From: Heloderma charlesbogerti
Taxonomy: Eukaryota > Chordata > Lepidosauria > Squamata > Helodermatidae
DNA: 64,000 nucleotides
Reading direction: 5' to 3'
Assembly: GCA_026122225.1 (NCBI GenBank)
Contig: JANEZZ010001642.1
Location: forward strand, 372,001 to 436,000
Of the stretch, positions 23,548-35,170 are shown piece after piece. A program made the translations under genes and the position numbers. The notes under the pieces were generated by a model. The model saw nothing but the letters and a program-made list of their open reading frames with translations. It searched no databases and had not been told where the DNA came from. Every line of letters begins with the position of its first letter. Within the stretch, counting starts at the first letter, position 1.

Positions 23548-25141
23548 ACTGTCCCTTCAGAACTGGAGTCACCAGCCACCACTGAGTTGTATGGGCTCCT
23601 ACCCACTTTTCTTTGTAGCCCAGTGCATCAGCTGGACTAGGGGTAAAGATGGCGGAAAAGAGGGCCTTGGAAAGAAGGAAGATCAGTGATTGGAGATGAG
23701 CAATTTAATGACATTTAAACTTTATTTAAATAAAGTTTAACCCTTTATTTAAAGGGTATTCCCTTTACATTTCAGAATTGAGATGTTGTTTGCATGCCTA
23801 AAAGCTGTTGTACTGTGGATTACTTCTGAGTAGACATACATGGAATTGCTTTGTGGCAAAATATCCAAATTAGTAAGAATTATTCTTGCGTGGCCCCTGT
23901 TCCCACAGCATACACCCTTAGGGCCAAAAAGGTTGTGTGTCCCTGCTCTATATAAGCACAGGACATCTCTATGGCAACTTTGTGTGTGGCTCTATCTCTG
24001 TAACAGTGGATAGTTCATTGGATGGCTGAAGGCAACCTGTACTTGCAAGTGACTAGTTACAGGCTGCCTGTGTTATAAGTTGTTTAGAATTGTACTTTTC
24101 CCACCTCGTAACAACTGCGTTCTACTTACTGATAGCTATGTTCTCGGAGAGATGATTACACACCACTTCAAATATTGTTTAATGTGTATTTCCATTCAGT
24201 AAAGAGTAAATGACAGACAGATCAATTGTAAAGCCATTTCTCCGCAGAAAGTGTTATATAAATGAATACTTACTGCAGCCATTATTGCTAAAAGGCCTGA
24301 TTCTTATGTGTTACATTACTTTGTTATTTATGTTATTTGCATTGTCAGAGGAACACTTTTAGCCTTGCAAGACCCTTATGAGATAGTCCAATCTGAAAGC
24401 CACTTCGCACAGTTTTATTCAATTTGCAGTATTTGTATACCGCTTTTCAACCATAATGTTCCTCAAAGCAGTTCCCAGTAATAAAATTAGATTTATAGGC
24501 AGATGATATTGCCCTCACAGTAATGGATCCAGAACACCAGCTGTCCTGACTGGTTTTGAACAGTAGTATGATATGGCTTCTGGTTCTGCTCCCCTGAAAG
24601 CTGGTGGTGTCAAAGGGAAGTACTGGGGGAAAGGTATTCTTCAGAGTCCTCTCTGCAGTCTGTCATGTACTCCAGCTACCCCTGCTGTGATATGTACGTA
24701 TATGCAAACAAAGTAATGCATAAATGCATTTTTGCAAATGCATTTATTATACAGGTACGCTTGTCAGGAGCTGATATTGGTTGCAGCTCCCCAATGGGTT
24801 TTGCTACCATAAAATGTGTGAAGTGGCCCTGAAAGTTGGTGGTTTGCTCAAGGTATGGGCTTCATGGCCTAGTGGTAGACTTAAACCTGGGCTCCCCACA
24901 TACAAACTCAGCATTCTAGATGCTCCTCAGCGTGTTACATTCTGAGGCTCTTATGTCCCTTTAAACCCACATGTTTCAAATAATATATATCCATGTTAGG
25001 ATCTAGCTGTCATGTTAAATTCATGGAATGTCACATTGAGCAAAGGTGCCACCATATCCTTATGTTCTGTCTTTGGCATCTCTCTTCTTATACTTTGATT
25101 ATGAACTCCATTGTTGAAAGTGTTGCTTGTCAGGCTCTAAT

Positions 25142-25278
25142 GCAGGGATGGGGAATGTCTGGCCCTCCAGACATTGATGGATTGCAACTTCCATCATCCC
25201 ACACCATTGGCTATTCTGGCTAGGGCTGATGAAAGTTGCAGTCCACCAACGTTTAGGGGGCCACACATTCCCTGCCCC
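25142..25278. repeat. Foldback repeat family 1, diverged copy
   Basis: GCAGGGATGGGGAATGTCTG at the left pairs with CCACACATTCCCTGCCCC at the right. The inner arms around GGCTATTCTGGCTAGGGC resemble family 1. It lies 270 bp left of the L1 3' end. Confidence 0.65.
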
Positions 25279-25559
25279 TACTCTAATGTAACAAGTGTAT
25301 AAAATAAAATGTTATAAAATATTTAACTGCAGGGAATGTTACCCATTCACATCTTGTATTTTTGAAGTCTTTTTAGTCAGGAAAAGGTGAATTTTCTAGC
25401 TTTGCCAGTCCTCCACATTTAATGAGAGCTTTGGAGCCTTGAGGAACTTGATCAAATTATCAAATCACTTGCAAAGGTCCTTTGAAAATTTTGAGAGCTA
25501 TAAGGGATGTTTGTTCAGTTCAACAGACAAGCAGAATGGTGTATAATTTTTTTTTTTTA

Positions 25560-26065
25560 GAATATAAGCAAATTTATCAACAAAACCAGCAAATATCACA
25601 AAGTTCCCAATAACACAAAAGGCTGTCCATTCTCTTGATTCTTATTATACCAATACATTACAAATTATGACCACTTTTCTATAAATCGATTATTTTGCTA
25701 TCTTCCCACTCTAATCCTTACTATATTAGTTAACTTAACCATATATATTATTTCCCATACTTTAATAATCCAGTCATCAACTGTAGGGGTTTTCGATTTT
25801 TTCCGGTTTGCCGATATCAGCATTCTGGCAGCTGTTAATAAATGCACTATCATCTCTATGTCATCAGATAGAACAACTTCCTTGACATAACCAAAAAGAA
25901 TAATTATTGGATCCAAAGGTAGTCTATATCCTGATATAATCTCAATTTCATCTGTTATCTTTAGCCAATAGTCCTTAATGATTGGGCAAAACCAAAAAAC
26001 ATGGGCCATATCTGCATTAAGCATTTTACATCTCCAGCACCTGTTATCACCCTTATGATAAATGT
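25560..26065 (-). pseudogene. L1 ORF2 C-terminal end (fragment)
   Basis: On the minus strand the frame 25698-26024 reads MLNADMAHVFWFCPIIKDYW, then ILFGYVKEV and LTAARMLISANRKK. This matches the C-terminal region of L1 ORF2 with its His/Cys-containing W-CP segment. It ends 140 bp before the poly(A) tail. The upstream part of this ORF continues beyond the BovB insertion at 29312. Confidence 0.8.
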
Positions 26066-26076
26066 GGTTAAGCCTT

Positions 26077-29000
26077 TGTTGTTGTTGTTTATTCGGTCAG
26101 TCGCTTCTGACTCTTCGTGACTTCATGGACCAGCCCACACCAGAGCTTCCTGTCGGCCGTCGCCACCCCCAGCTCCCCCAAGGTCAAGTCCGTCACCTCC
26201 AGAATATCATCCATCCATCTTGCCCTTGGTCGGCCCCTCTTCTTTTTGCCTTCCACTTTCCCTAGCATCAGCATCTTCTACAGGGTATCCTGTCTTCTCA
26301 TTATGTGGCCAAAGTACTTCGGTTTTGCCTCTAATATGATTCCCTCAAGTGAGCAGTCTGGCTTTCTTTCCTGGAGTATGGACTGGTTTGATCTTCTTGC
26401 AGTCCAAGGCACTCTCAGAATTTTCTTCCAGCACCACAGTTCAAAAGCATCTATCTTCCTTCGCTTAGCCTTCCTTACGGTCCAGCCCTCGCAGCCATAG
26501 GTGACTACAGGGAATACCATTGCTTTAACTATGTGGACCTTTGTTGTCAGTGTGATGTCTCTGCTCTTCACTATTTTATCAAGATTTGTCATTGCTGTCC
26601 ACCCGAGAAGTAAACGTCTTCTGATTTCCTGGCTGCAGTCAGCGTCTGCAGTAATCTTTGCACCTAGAAAGACAAAGTCTGTCACTGCCTCCACGTTTTC
26701 TCCCTCTATTTGCCAGTCATCAATCAAGCTGGTTGCCATAATCTTGGTTTTTTCAAGGTTTAACTGCAACCCAGCTTTTGCACTTTCTTCTTTCACCTTC
26801 GTCATGAGGTTCCTCAGCTCCTCCTCACTTTCAGCCATCAAAGTGGTATCATCTGCCTATCTGAGATTGTTCATGTTTCTTCCAGCGATTTTAACTCCAG
26901 CCTTGGCTTCATCAAGCCCAGCACGTCGCATGATGTGTTCTGCCTACAGGTTGAATAGGTAGGGTGAGAGTATACAACCCTGCCGTCCTCCTTTCCCAAT
27001 CTTAAACCAGTCCGTTGTTCCGTGGTCTGTTCTTACCATTGCTACTTGGTCGTTATACAGATTCCTCAGGAGGCAGACAAGATGACTTGGTATCCCCATC
27101 CCACCAAGAACTTGCCACAATTTGTTATGATCCACAAAGTCAAAGGCTTTAGAATAGTCAGTAAAACAGAAATATATGTTTTTCTGAAACTCCCTGGCTT
27201 TCTCCATTATCCAGCGGATATTGGCAATTTGGTCTCTAGTTCCTCTGCCTTTTCTAAACCCAGCTTGTACATCTGGCAATTCTCAGTCCATGAATTGCTG
27301 GAGTCTACCTTGCAAGATCTTGAGCATTACCTTACTGGCATGTGAAATAAGTGCCACTGTTCGATAGTTTGAACATTCTTTGGCGCTTCCCTTTTTTGGT
27401 ATGGGGATATCAGTTGATTTTTTCCAATCTGATGGCCATTCTTTTTCCAAATTTGCTGGCATATGGCATGCATCACCTTGACAGCATCATCTTGCAAGAT
27501 TTTAAACAGTTCAGCTGGGATACCATTGTCTCCTGCCGCCTTGTTATTAGCAATGCTTCTTAAGGTCCATTCAACCTCACTCTTCAGGATGTCTGGCTCT
27601 AGCTCACTGACCGCTCAGTGACCACACCGTCAAAACTATCCCTGATATTATTATCCTTCCTATACAGATCTTCCGTATATTCTTGCCACCTTTTCTTGAT
27701 CTCTTCTGCTTCTGTTAGGTCCTTGCCATCTTTGTTTTTGATCATACCCATTTTTGCCTGGAATTTACCTCCAATGTTTCTAATTTTCTGGAAGAGGTCT
27801 CTTGTCCTTCCTATTCTATTATCTTCTTCCGCTTCCGCGCATTGCTTGTTTAAAAATAATTCCTTATCTCTTCTGGCTAACCTCTGGAATTTTGCATTTA
27901 ATTGGGCATATCTCCCCCTATCACGGTTGCCTTTTGCTTTCCTTCTTTCTTGGGCTGCTTCCAGTGTCTCAGCAGACAGCCATCTTGCCTTCTTGGTTTT
28001 CTTTTTCTTTGGGACGTTTTTTGTTGCCGCCTCCTGAACAATGTTGCGAACTTCTGTCCATAGTGCTTCCGGGACCCTGTCTACTAAATCTAGTCCCTTA
28101 AATCTATTCTTCCCCTCCACTGCATATTCATGAGGAATATTAGTGAGCTCATATCTAACTGATCTGTGGGTCTTCCCTATTCTCTTTAGTCTGATTCTAA
28201 ATTGTGCAATAAGAAGTTCGTGATCTGAACTACAATCAGCTCCAGGTCTTGTTTTTACCAGCTGCATAGATGTCCGCCACCTTTGGCTACAAAGGATGTA
28301 GTCAATCTGATTTCGGTGTCGACCGTCTGGTGAAGTCCATGTATAAAGTCGTCTCTTAGGTTGTTGGAAGAGAGTGTTTGTTATGCACAGTGAGTTGTCT
28401 TGGCAAAATTCTATCAGCCTACGTCCCGCTTCATTTTGTTCTCCCAGACCATGCTTGCCTGTAATTCCAGGTGTCGTTTGACTACCCACCTTAGCATTCC
28501 AGTCTCCTGTAATTAAAATAACATCTTTGTTTGGCATACTATCCAGTAGGTGCTGCAGATCCTCATAGAACTGATCTACTTCTGCTTCTTCAGCATCTGT
28601 GGTTGGGGCGTATATTTGGCTCACTGTGATGTTAAATGGCTTACCCTGAATTCGAATTGAGATCATTCTGTCATTTTTTGGATTGTATCCAAGCCCTGCT
28701 TTAGCCACTTTATTATTAATTATGAAGGCTACTCCATTTCTTCTGTGGTCCTCTTGTTCACAGTAGTAGATCTGGTGGTCATTTGATGTGAAGTGGCCCA
28801 TTCCAGTCCATTTCAGTTCACTGACACACAAAATGTCTATATTTAATCTCGACATCTCCCCAGTAGCCACATCCAATTTGCCCTGGCTCATAGATCTTAC
28901 ATTCCAGGTCCTGTGGTGTGTTGATCTTTAGAACATCGGATTCGTCGTTCACCACCAGCACCATTGGCTGCTAGCCGTCCTTTCAGCTTTGAGCTAGCTG

Positions 29001-29311
29001 CGTCATCACATCTGGAGCTAGATGTTGAACTTATCCTCTGTTCCTCCCCGGTAGCATTTTGACCATCTTCCGACCTGGGAGTCCCATCTTCCGATGGTAT
29101 ACTGACATATCTCTGGTTGTACTGATCCATTTAGTTTTCATGGCAAGAATACTGGGGTGGGTTGCCGTTTCCTTCCCCAAGGATCGTATTTAGTCTGACC
29201 TCTCTGCCATGACTTTGCCATCTTGGGTGTCCCTTCACGGTTTAGCTCATGATGTAATTGAGGTGCTCAAGCTCCAGCACCACAACAAGGTAATGATCTC
29301 CTTTGCTGAAG
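26077..29311 (-). mobile_element. Full-length BovB LINE, lineage B, copy 2
   Basis: This is a 3.2-kb BovB inserted in the L1. It is flanked by the direct repeat GGTTAAGCC(TT) at 26066-26076 and 29312-29322, a target-site duplication. Its 5' end (right side) reads TTCAGCAAAGGAGATCATTACC on the minus strand, almost identical to the start of the copy at 538. Its 3' tail is (AAC)n. The duplication differs from that of copy 1, so the two are separate retrotransposition events and not a segmental duplication. Confidence 0.93.
26089..29130 (-). pseudogene. Broken BovB ORF, lineage B copy 2
   Basis: A 77-codon N-terminal part (28897-29130) precedes the main frame starting MSQGKLDV (27599-28891, 430 codons), which is in another frame, as in copy 1. 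The endonuclease motifs SELKW, GDWNAKVGS and SSDHELL are present. An 11-bp tandem-like insertion near 27610 shifts the frame at the end of this part (VVTERSVS then stop), a private lesion. The reverse transcriptase then shows stops at 27283-27285 (Arg position), 26944-26946 (Tyr of NLYAEH) and 26857-26859 (Tyr of YADD), all at the codons that are also stops in copy 1. The last part (26278-26841 and 26089-26274) is otherwise well preserved. Confidence 0.9.
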
Positions 29312-30232
29312 GGTTAAGCCTTACAGGCATTAAATACCAGCAGAATATGAATTTGAAAAAAAATTATTTCAGGTTTGTGCTAATGGTTTCCTGTGATATA
29401 TTATTCCAGATCCAAGTCCAGGTACCTACTGGAATCAGACAAGTTAGTTCTCTTTCCCAGCTTTTCTGGTAATTATTAGTTGTAAGATCTAAATCTGATA
29501 GAACTTTATAAAGCTTACTTAATAGGTTTTCCTGATTTTGTATCATCAAATTTTCAAAGGTGTTTTTTCCCGAAGAGGTCCGGAATTCCTTAGTAACCTT
29601 AAAGCTGTACTTCTAAGCTGTAGATACTGGAAAAAAAAAAAAAAGGTTGGGAGTATTGCATTTCGTTCCGTAGTTGTTCATATGATTTGAATGTTCCCTT
29701 ATCTATAAGTGTGGTTATTTCTGTTAGCCCATGATTGTACCATAAAGATAGATTGCCTAATCACGTTTCATCTATCATCTCGTCGTTATGCGTAATAGCT
29801 GTTAATGGAGATAAACCCGGACTTAATACTCTTTTAAGTTTCAATCAGTTGTTAAACAGGGTTTTGGTACATGAGTTCATTCTTAATATATTTCTGTCAG
29901 ATTTATTACAGAACCATAAAATATTTTTCAACTTTGTTGAAACATTATACTGCTCTAATTCAGTTGCTCTATCTGGATTAAACCATATCTTCAAATGCAT
30001 AAGCATAGCCACAACGTAATAATTTTTTATGGATGGGAAGGCTAATCTACCATTCTTTGTTGTTTTTATTAAAGTTTTTTTTTTGCTACTCTTGTTTTTT
30101 CCCCATTCCAAACAAAACTAAGAACATTGTTTGCCAGTCTCCAAGTATCTTTTGTGGGACCTTTAATGGTATGTTTAAGAACAAAAATAAAATTTTTGGA
30201 AGTACCACAATTTTTAAGGCAGATATCCTATC
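29312..30232 (-). pseudogene. L1 ORF2 fragment between BovB and LTR insertions
   Basis: Minus-strand frames read ISALKIVVLPKILFLFLNIPL (30086-30230) followed by KVPQKILGDWQTMFLVLFGMGK, and then (29845-30111) KNGRLAFPSIKNYYVVAMLM and LKIWFNP. These are typical of the L1 ORF2 region after the reverse transcriptase. Several frame shifts are present. An A/T run lies near 29630. Confidence 0.8.
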
Positions 30233-30761
30233 TGTCAGGGTGGACACTGAGCCCAAAGAATCCCAGAGTAGTTCTGATTCTGAGGTGGAGCAGCCGCTCC
30301 TGGGAGAGGAGCGCACGCATCGTTCCCAGGGCCAACAGCTGGCAGAGATTCCTCCCACCGGCATTCCTGACATAGATAGCGGTCCCGGGAGTGAGAGAGC
30401 GCAGGAAGAGGTCTTGCTGGATGCGTGACGCTGACGCAGGGAGCGACGCCAAATGGAGGGCACGGAAAGGAGGCGTAGTGCCCGGTTGGCGCTCAAGCAA
30501 CGGTTACGCCCAGAGGATCCAAGGGAAAAGGGGAGGGACTCTCCCTAGCCCATAAGTTCAGGGTCTGCCAGTGATTCTTCTTCAAACGGGGACCAACTGT
30601 TCCAACTTAGGGCATAAGTACTCTGCTGCTCATAGCTAGTCGCTAATAGTAGAGTTGTTAAGTTGTAAAAAAGGAATAAAGCTTTGAAAATAATCCCTTT
30701 GTCTGTGGCTGGACTTGGCTACTGGATTAGACTGAAAGAGGCCGCCAAGGAGCCCTTGACA
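30233..30761 (+). mobile_element. Solo LTR of an LTR retrotransposon
   Basis: A 529-bp unit begins TGTCAGGG and ends CTTGACA, so it has the TG...CA ends and short inverted termini (TGTCA/TGACA) of an LTR. The flanks are CTATC (30228-30232) and CTAAC (30762-30766), a 5-bp target duplication with one mismatch. The L1 reading frame on either side is restored once the unit is removed. A plus-strand AATAAA lies near 30676 within AAGGAATAAAGC, consistent with the R region. There are no internal genes. A 5-bp duplication fits Gypsy-type elements or some endogenous retroviruses; the family is not identified. Confidence 0.8.
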
Positions 30762-32120
30762 CTAACCATCCATGAAATATGAAGCTGGTTCCAGCGAGCC
30801 AAGTCATCTTTTACTTCAATCATGACCTTACGATGATTATATTCTGTTAAGAGATCAAGGTTTTGTGTAATCCATACCCCTAAATATCTAACTGGAGTAT
30901 CTTTCCAAGGAATTTTATATTCTTTGGTAATATTAGTTTTTGTAGAATTATCCATGTTGAATCTAATCCACTCTGATTTTGTAATATTAATTTTATATCC
31001 TGATACTTGACCATATTCCTGCAACAAAAATAAATGTTTATCATAAATATTCATAGGATCATGTAAATAAATAACTATATCGTCAGCATAGAGACTAATT
31101 TTGAACTCTTCTCTGCCAATCTTTACCCCCTTTAATATATTTTCCATTCCAATAGCTTGAGAAAGCGGCCCTATAGATAACAAAAATAACAAAGGAGATA
31201 AAGGGCAACCTTGTCTAGTTCCCCTCCTCAGATAGAATTTGTCTGAATTGACACCATTCACAGAGACACAAGCACTGGGATTTGTATAGATCATTTTAAT
31301 CCATTCAGCAAATGGGCTACCTAAACCAATTTTATCCAGGATCTGTAACAAGAACTTCCATTCTAGGCAATCAAATGCCTTTTCGGCATCTAAAAAAATT
31401 AGTCCATATGGTTGTTTAGGTTTATTAACAAGATGTATTATATTTGCTAATTTTCTTATATTCATTGCCAATTTACAGTTTTTAATAAGCCTGTTTGATC
31501 TTCTGATATATGATTAGCAATTATTCCATTTAATCTTTTGGCAAGGATGGATGTCCATATTTTAAAGTCTTGATTCAAAAAAGCAATAGGTCTATAAGAC
31601 TCAACCTTTATAATATCTTTATCTTTTTTTGGAAACACTACTATACGAGCTTTCTCCCAGGTTTTTAAAAGAGAGTGAGTTGTCATGATCTCATTCAGTA
31701 CACCTAAAAATGGTTGTTCTATTTCCATTAAGAATATCTTATAATATTCTAGTGTAAAACCATCAATACCTGGGGCTTTATTGTTTTTTAAATCCTTAAT
31801 TGCATTACGTAATTCTGTTAACGTAATAGGCCTCTGTAATTTATATCATCTGGAGTTATGCTTGGTAGTTTGATCGTATTCAGATATCATTCCATATTCT
31901 CTCTAGAGGGTTGTTCTGAAGTATATAAACTTTCATAAAACTTTTTGAACTCATTTACTATATCTTTAGATTTAGTATAAACTGTACTTCCTTTCTTTAT
32001 TTGCATAACCATTGTGCTATGTTGTTTCTTCTTTAACATATAAGATAGTAATTTATTGGCTTTATTGCCTTTTTCGAAAAAACGTTGTTTAAGGTATCTT
32101 AACTTTTTCTCCACTTGGTC
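30762..32120 (-). pseudogene. L1 ORF2 reverse transcriptase fragment
   Basis: Read on the minus strand, 31462-31728 carries KARIVVFPKKDKD and ESYRPIAFLNQDFKI. Then 30765-31471 carries LIFLDAEKAFDCLEW (motif A), RRGTRQGCPLSPLLF (motif B), and the catalytic SLYADDIVIYL (motif C), followed by YKINITKSEW. This is the L1 reverse transcriptase. The two frames are offset, so one frame shift lies near 31.46 kb. The upstream part (31887-32110 region) reads KQRFFEKGNKANKLLSYML, the linker before the reverse transcriptase. Confidence 0.88.
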
Positions 32121-33727
32121 ACAAACCCTGGGAAAATTCTGGAGCAGATTATAAAGCAATCCATCTGTAAGCACCTTGAAAACAATGCAGTGATTACTCG
32201 AAGCCAACATGGATTTGTCAAGAACAAATCCTGCCAGATGAATCTGATCCCATTTTTGGATCAGGTAACCTCCCTTAAAGGCAAAACTGAAGTACTTTGG
32301 CCACATAATGAGAAGACAGGATACCCTGGAGAAGATGCTGATGCTAGGGAAAGTGGAAGGCAAAAAGAAGAGGGGCCGACCAAGGGCAAGATGGATGGAT
32401 GATATTCTGGAGGTGACGGACTTGACCTTGGGGGAGCTGGGGGTGGCGACGGCCGACAGGAAGCTCTGGCGTGGGCTGGTCCATGAAGTCACAAAGAGTC
32501 AGAAGCGACTGACCAAATAAACAACAACAACAACAACCTGTCTTGTGGACTGTGGGAATGCTGTGGACATAATATACCTCGACTTCAGCAAAGCTTTTGA
32601 CAAAGTACCCCATGATATCCTGATGAGCAAACTAGCTCAAAGTGGGCTAGATGAAACAACTATCTGGTGGATCCATAGTTGGCTACAGAATTGGACTCAA
32701 AGAGTGCTTATCAATGGGATCTTCTCAAACTGGGGAGAGGTAACGAGTGGGCTACCGCAGGGCTCAGTCCTGGGCCTAGTGCTCTTCAACATTTTTATTA
32801 ATGACTTGGAGGAGGAGGAGGTGCAGGGAATGCTGATCAAATTTGCAGATGACACAAAATTGGGTGGGATAGCTAATACCTTGGAACACAGAAACAAAAT
32901 TCAAAGTGATCTTGATAGACTGGAGCACTAGGCTGAAAACAACAGAATGAAATTTAATAGGGATAAATGCCAAGTTCTGCATTTAGGAAAAAGAAACCAA
33001 ATGCACAATTACAAGATGGGGGATACATGGCTCAACAACACTACAAGCAAGAAGGATCTTGGAATTGTTGTAGATCACAAGCTGGATATGAGCCAACAAT
33101 GTGATGTGGCTGCAAAAAAGGCCAATGCTATTTTGGGCTGCATTAATAGAAGCATAGCTTCCAAATCCTGGGAAGTACTAGTTCCCCTCTACTCAGCACT
33201 GGTTAGGCCTCATCTGGAGTACTGTGTCCAGCTCTGGGCACCGCACTTTAAGAAGGATGCAGACAAACTGGAGAGGATTCAGAGGAGGGCAACAAAGATG
33301 ATGAGGGGACTGGAAACAAAGTCTTATGAAGAGAGACTGAAAGAACTGGGCATGTTTAGCCTTGAGAAGAGAAGCCTGAGGGGAGATATGATAGCGCTCC
33401 TCAAGTACCTGAAACGTTGTCACAGAGAGGAAGGCCAGGATCTCTTCTCCATCATCCCAGAATGCAGGACATGGAATAAGGGGCTGAAGTTACAGAAAGC
33501 CAAATTCTGGCTGAACATCAGGAAAAACTTCCTGAGTGTTAGAGCAATACGTTAATGGAACCAATTTCCTAGGGAGGTGGTGGGCTCTCCCGCACTGGAG
33601 GCATTCAAGATGAGGCTGGACAGCCATCTGTCAGGGATACTCTTACCTGGATTCCTGCATTGAGCAGGGGATTGGACTCGATGGTCTTGTAGGCCCCTTC
33701 CAACCCTACTATTCTATGATTCTATGA
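32120..33727 (+). mobile_element. 5'-truncated CR1 LINE inserted in the L1
   Basis: This is a plus-strand CR1. Its 3' end has the CR1 signature CTATTCTATGATTCTATG at 33708-33725. The frame from 32545 shows reverse transcriptase motif A DIIYLDFSKAFDKVPHD, motif B SGLPQGSVLG, and motif C as FADDTKLGG (the usual YADD with Phe). Then comes one stop at 32930, then NRMKFNRDKCQVLHLG and the C-terminal domain to 33555. Two further in-frame stops lie near 33555 and 33660. The 5' limit near 32120 is estimated from the end of L1 similarity. A BovB fragment is inserted at 32277-32536. Confidence 0.9.
32277..32536 (+). mobile_element. BovB lineage B 3' fragment inserted in the CR1
   Basis: The last 260 bp of a lineage-B BovB begin near GGCAAAACTGAAGTACTTTG and end GACCAAATAAACAACAACAA. 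The flanks CCTCCCTT (32269-32276) and CCTGTCTT (32537-32544) fit an 8-bp target duplication with two mismatches. Removing the fragment rejoins a normal CR1 sequence (...GATCAGGTAACC / TTGTGGACTGTGG). It is the innermost layer of this nest: BovB in CR1 in L1 in an EIF2B3 intron. Confidence 0.88.
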
Positions 33728-34083
33728 AATCAGTAAATCTAACTGTTTCCTAACACTTTCCAATCTCTTGTATATAATATTTGAACATGTCTGTTTATGT
33801 TCTTGCTCTAATTTCTGAATTTTATTTTTTAAGTCCAGTATGTTTTTTTCCTTTTGCTTCCTTAGGAAGCATGTTTTTTGTATTATCAATCCTCTCATAT
33901 AAGGTTTTGAAGCTTCCTAAAATGGTTGATTTTGTTAGTTCAGGAGTGTTATTAAATTGAAAGTATTCACGTAATTTAATATTTAAGTCTGACACATTTT
34001 CTTGATTTTGCAAAATAAAATTATCTAGCCACCATTTCCTGCTTATTAACTGCTTTTCTCCAGACAGCCGTTCTAGCATCGTC

Positions 34084-34086
34084 TGC

Positions 34087-34143
<57 letters not shown>
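34084..34143. repeat. (TA)n(CA)n microsatellite inside the L1 remnant
   Basis: About 15 TA units are followed by about 15 CA units. Frames reading through it give Ile-Tyr and Cys-Val repeats that are not coding. Confidence 0.95.
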
Positions 34144-34146
<3 letters not shown>

Positions 34147-35103
34147 GGTTTTATTGATACATATGATACTTGTTTAATTATATAGGGAGATAAAAAAATC
34201 CGTATCTATCCTTGAGTAAGAATTATGAGGAGGAAATTGCTCTCCTGGGGATTTAAATATCTCCACACATCAATAAGATTTTCTTTTTAAAGATTTTTTA
34301 TAAAACAATCAGGCAGTTTACCACTGCATATTCTTAAAGATGATCTGTCTAGTTGAGGGTTGACCACTCTGTTGAAATCCCCTCCAATAATAACTTCTTT
34401 GTCCAAATTAGCATTTATTATATTGTTCAATTTTTTTTATAAAATTCCTTTTGATTGTTATTCGGAGTATCCACACATCCTACTAAATAAGTTTTATTTC
34501 CCCAATATATAATACCAAAAATAAATCTGCCCTCTGGATCAATTATCTCGTCAGATAACTTAATTTGAGAAGGGTTTTTGACAATAATAGCCACTCTCCT
34601 TTTTTATTATTTGCTGGAGCAAAATAAAGTTCCCCTAAATTTAAACTCTTTAGTAGTTGTTCATCCCCCTTTTTAACATGATTTCTTGGGGAAATTTCAG
34701 ATCTATTCTTTCTTTTTCCAATAGGTAAGAAAATTTCCTCCTTTTAATGGGGGAATTTAATCCTTTAACATTCAAAGATATAATTCTAAGTTTATTTAAC
34801 ATTTTTTATTACTAAAATGGAAGGGAAGGAAAAAGAAAAACAAGAAAAAATATCAATATGTTAACAATGTTGTATAGGAAACCAAGCAGATAGAAACAAA
34901 CTATGAGGGGTTTACAGAAGCTGTTGGTAAATCCCTAATCTCTAAAAGTTGTTTTGCCTCTTCCACTGACTGGACCATAACCCACTCCTTTCCCATCCAA
35001 ACATTTAATTTAAATGGGATTCCCCGACGTTATTTAATTTTCCTTTCTTGTGAACAGATTGTCAGAAACTTCGGGTCTTTCCTTTTTTTCAATGTCTCAG
35101 AGC

Positions 35104-35132
35104 GTAGATCAGAGAGAACCTCTCTGATCTAC
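35104..35132. repeat. Perfect 13-bp inverted repeat near the exon 3 acceptor
   Basis: GTAGATCAGAGAG (35104-35116) and CTCTCTGATCTAC (35120-35132) are exact inverted copies with a three-base loop. The right arm ends 38 bp before exon 3. The sequence reads as part of the L1 ORF1 remnant, so the hairpin may be native to L1 or may mark its 5' junction. Confidence 0.85.
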
Positions 35133-35139
35133 ATAGTTG

Positions 35140-35170
35140 TACTCACCTCAACTTTTCTTCTGCACTTTAG
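35140..35170 (+). promoter_or_regulatory. EIF2B3: Predicted branch point and acceptor of EIF2B3 exon 3
   Basis: TACTCAC at 35140-35146 fits the branch-point consensus, with the A at 35145 lying 25 bp before the acceptor. It is followed by the pyrimidine-rich CTCAACTTTTCTTCTGCACTTTAG. These are the only host-derived intron bases left between the L1 and the exon. Confidence 0.65.

Larger units (their letters stand above)
25548..35132 (-). mobile_element. 5'-truncated L1 LINE broken by three later insertions
   Basis: An L1 in reverse orientation fills the right two-thirds of intron 2. Its poly(A) tail is the T run at 25548-25560 on the plus strand. The parts are: 3' end of ORF2 (25560-26065), ORF2 C-terminal region (29312-30232), reverse transcriptase (30762 to about 32120), ORF2 endonuclease and linker (about 33735-34803), and the end of ORF1 (about 34905-35130). 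The breaks are a BovB, a solo LTR and a CR1. Removing the LTR restores ...HISWMV-R-ISALKIVVLPKILF, showing that it is a clean insertion. Summed L1 sequence is about 4.2 kb, so the copy was truncated within ORF1. Its 5' edge is close to 35132, only about 38 bp before exon 3. Confidence 0.88.
33735..35132 (-). pseudogene. L1 5' remnant: ORF2 endonuclease start and ORF1 C-terminus
   Basis: Minus strand. Near 34.9-35.13 kb the sequence encodes LSDLRSETLKKRKDP and, after a frame break, PFKLNVWMGKEWVMVQSVEEAKQLL, the C-terminal domain of L1 ORF1, ending in TAG at about 34908. Around 34.70-34.80 kb it encodes a start like LRIISLNVKGLNSPIKRRKF, the first motif of the L1 endonuclease. The region 33822-34085 encodes ISRKWWLDNFILQNQENV, part of the later ORF2 linker. 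Much of the endonuclease is decayed, and a (TA)n(CA)n run interrupts it. Confidence 0.78.

Noticed and set aside
31887..32492. A 201-codon minus-strand ORF joining BovB-antisense, CR1-antisense and L1 sequence
   Set aside because: It crosses three element boundaries and reads the BovB and CR1 in antisense. Only the L1 part (KQRFFEKGNKANK) is meaningful.
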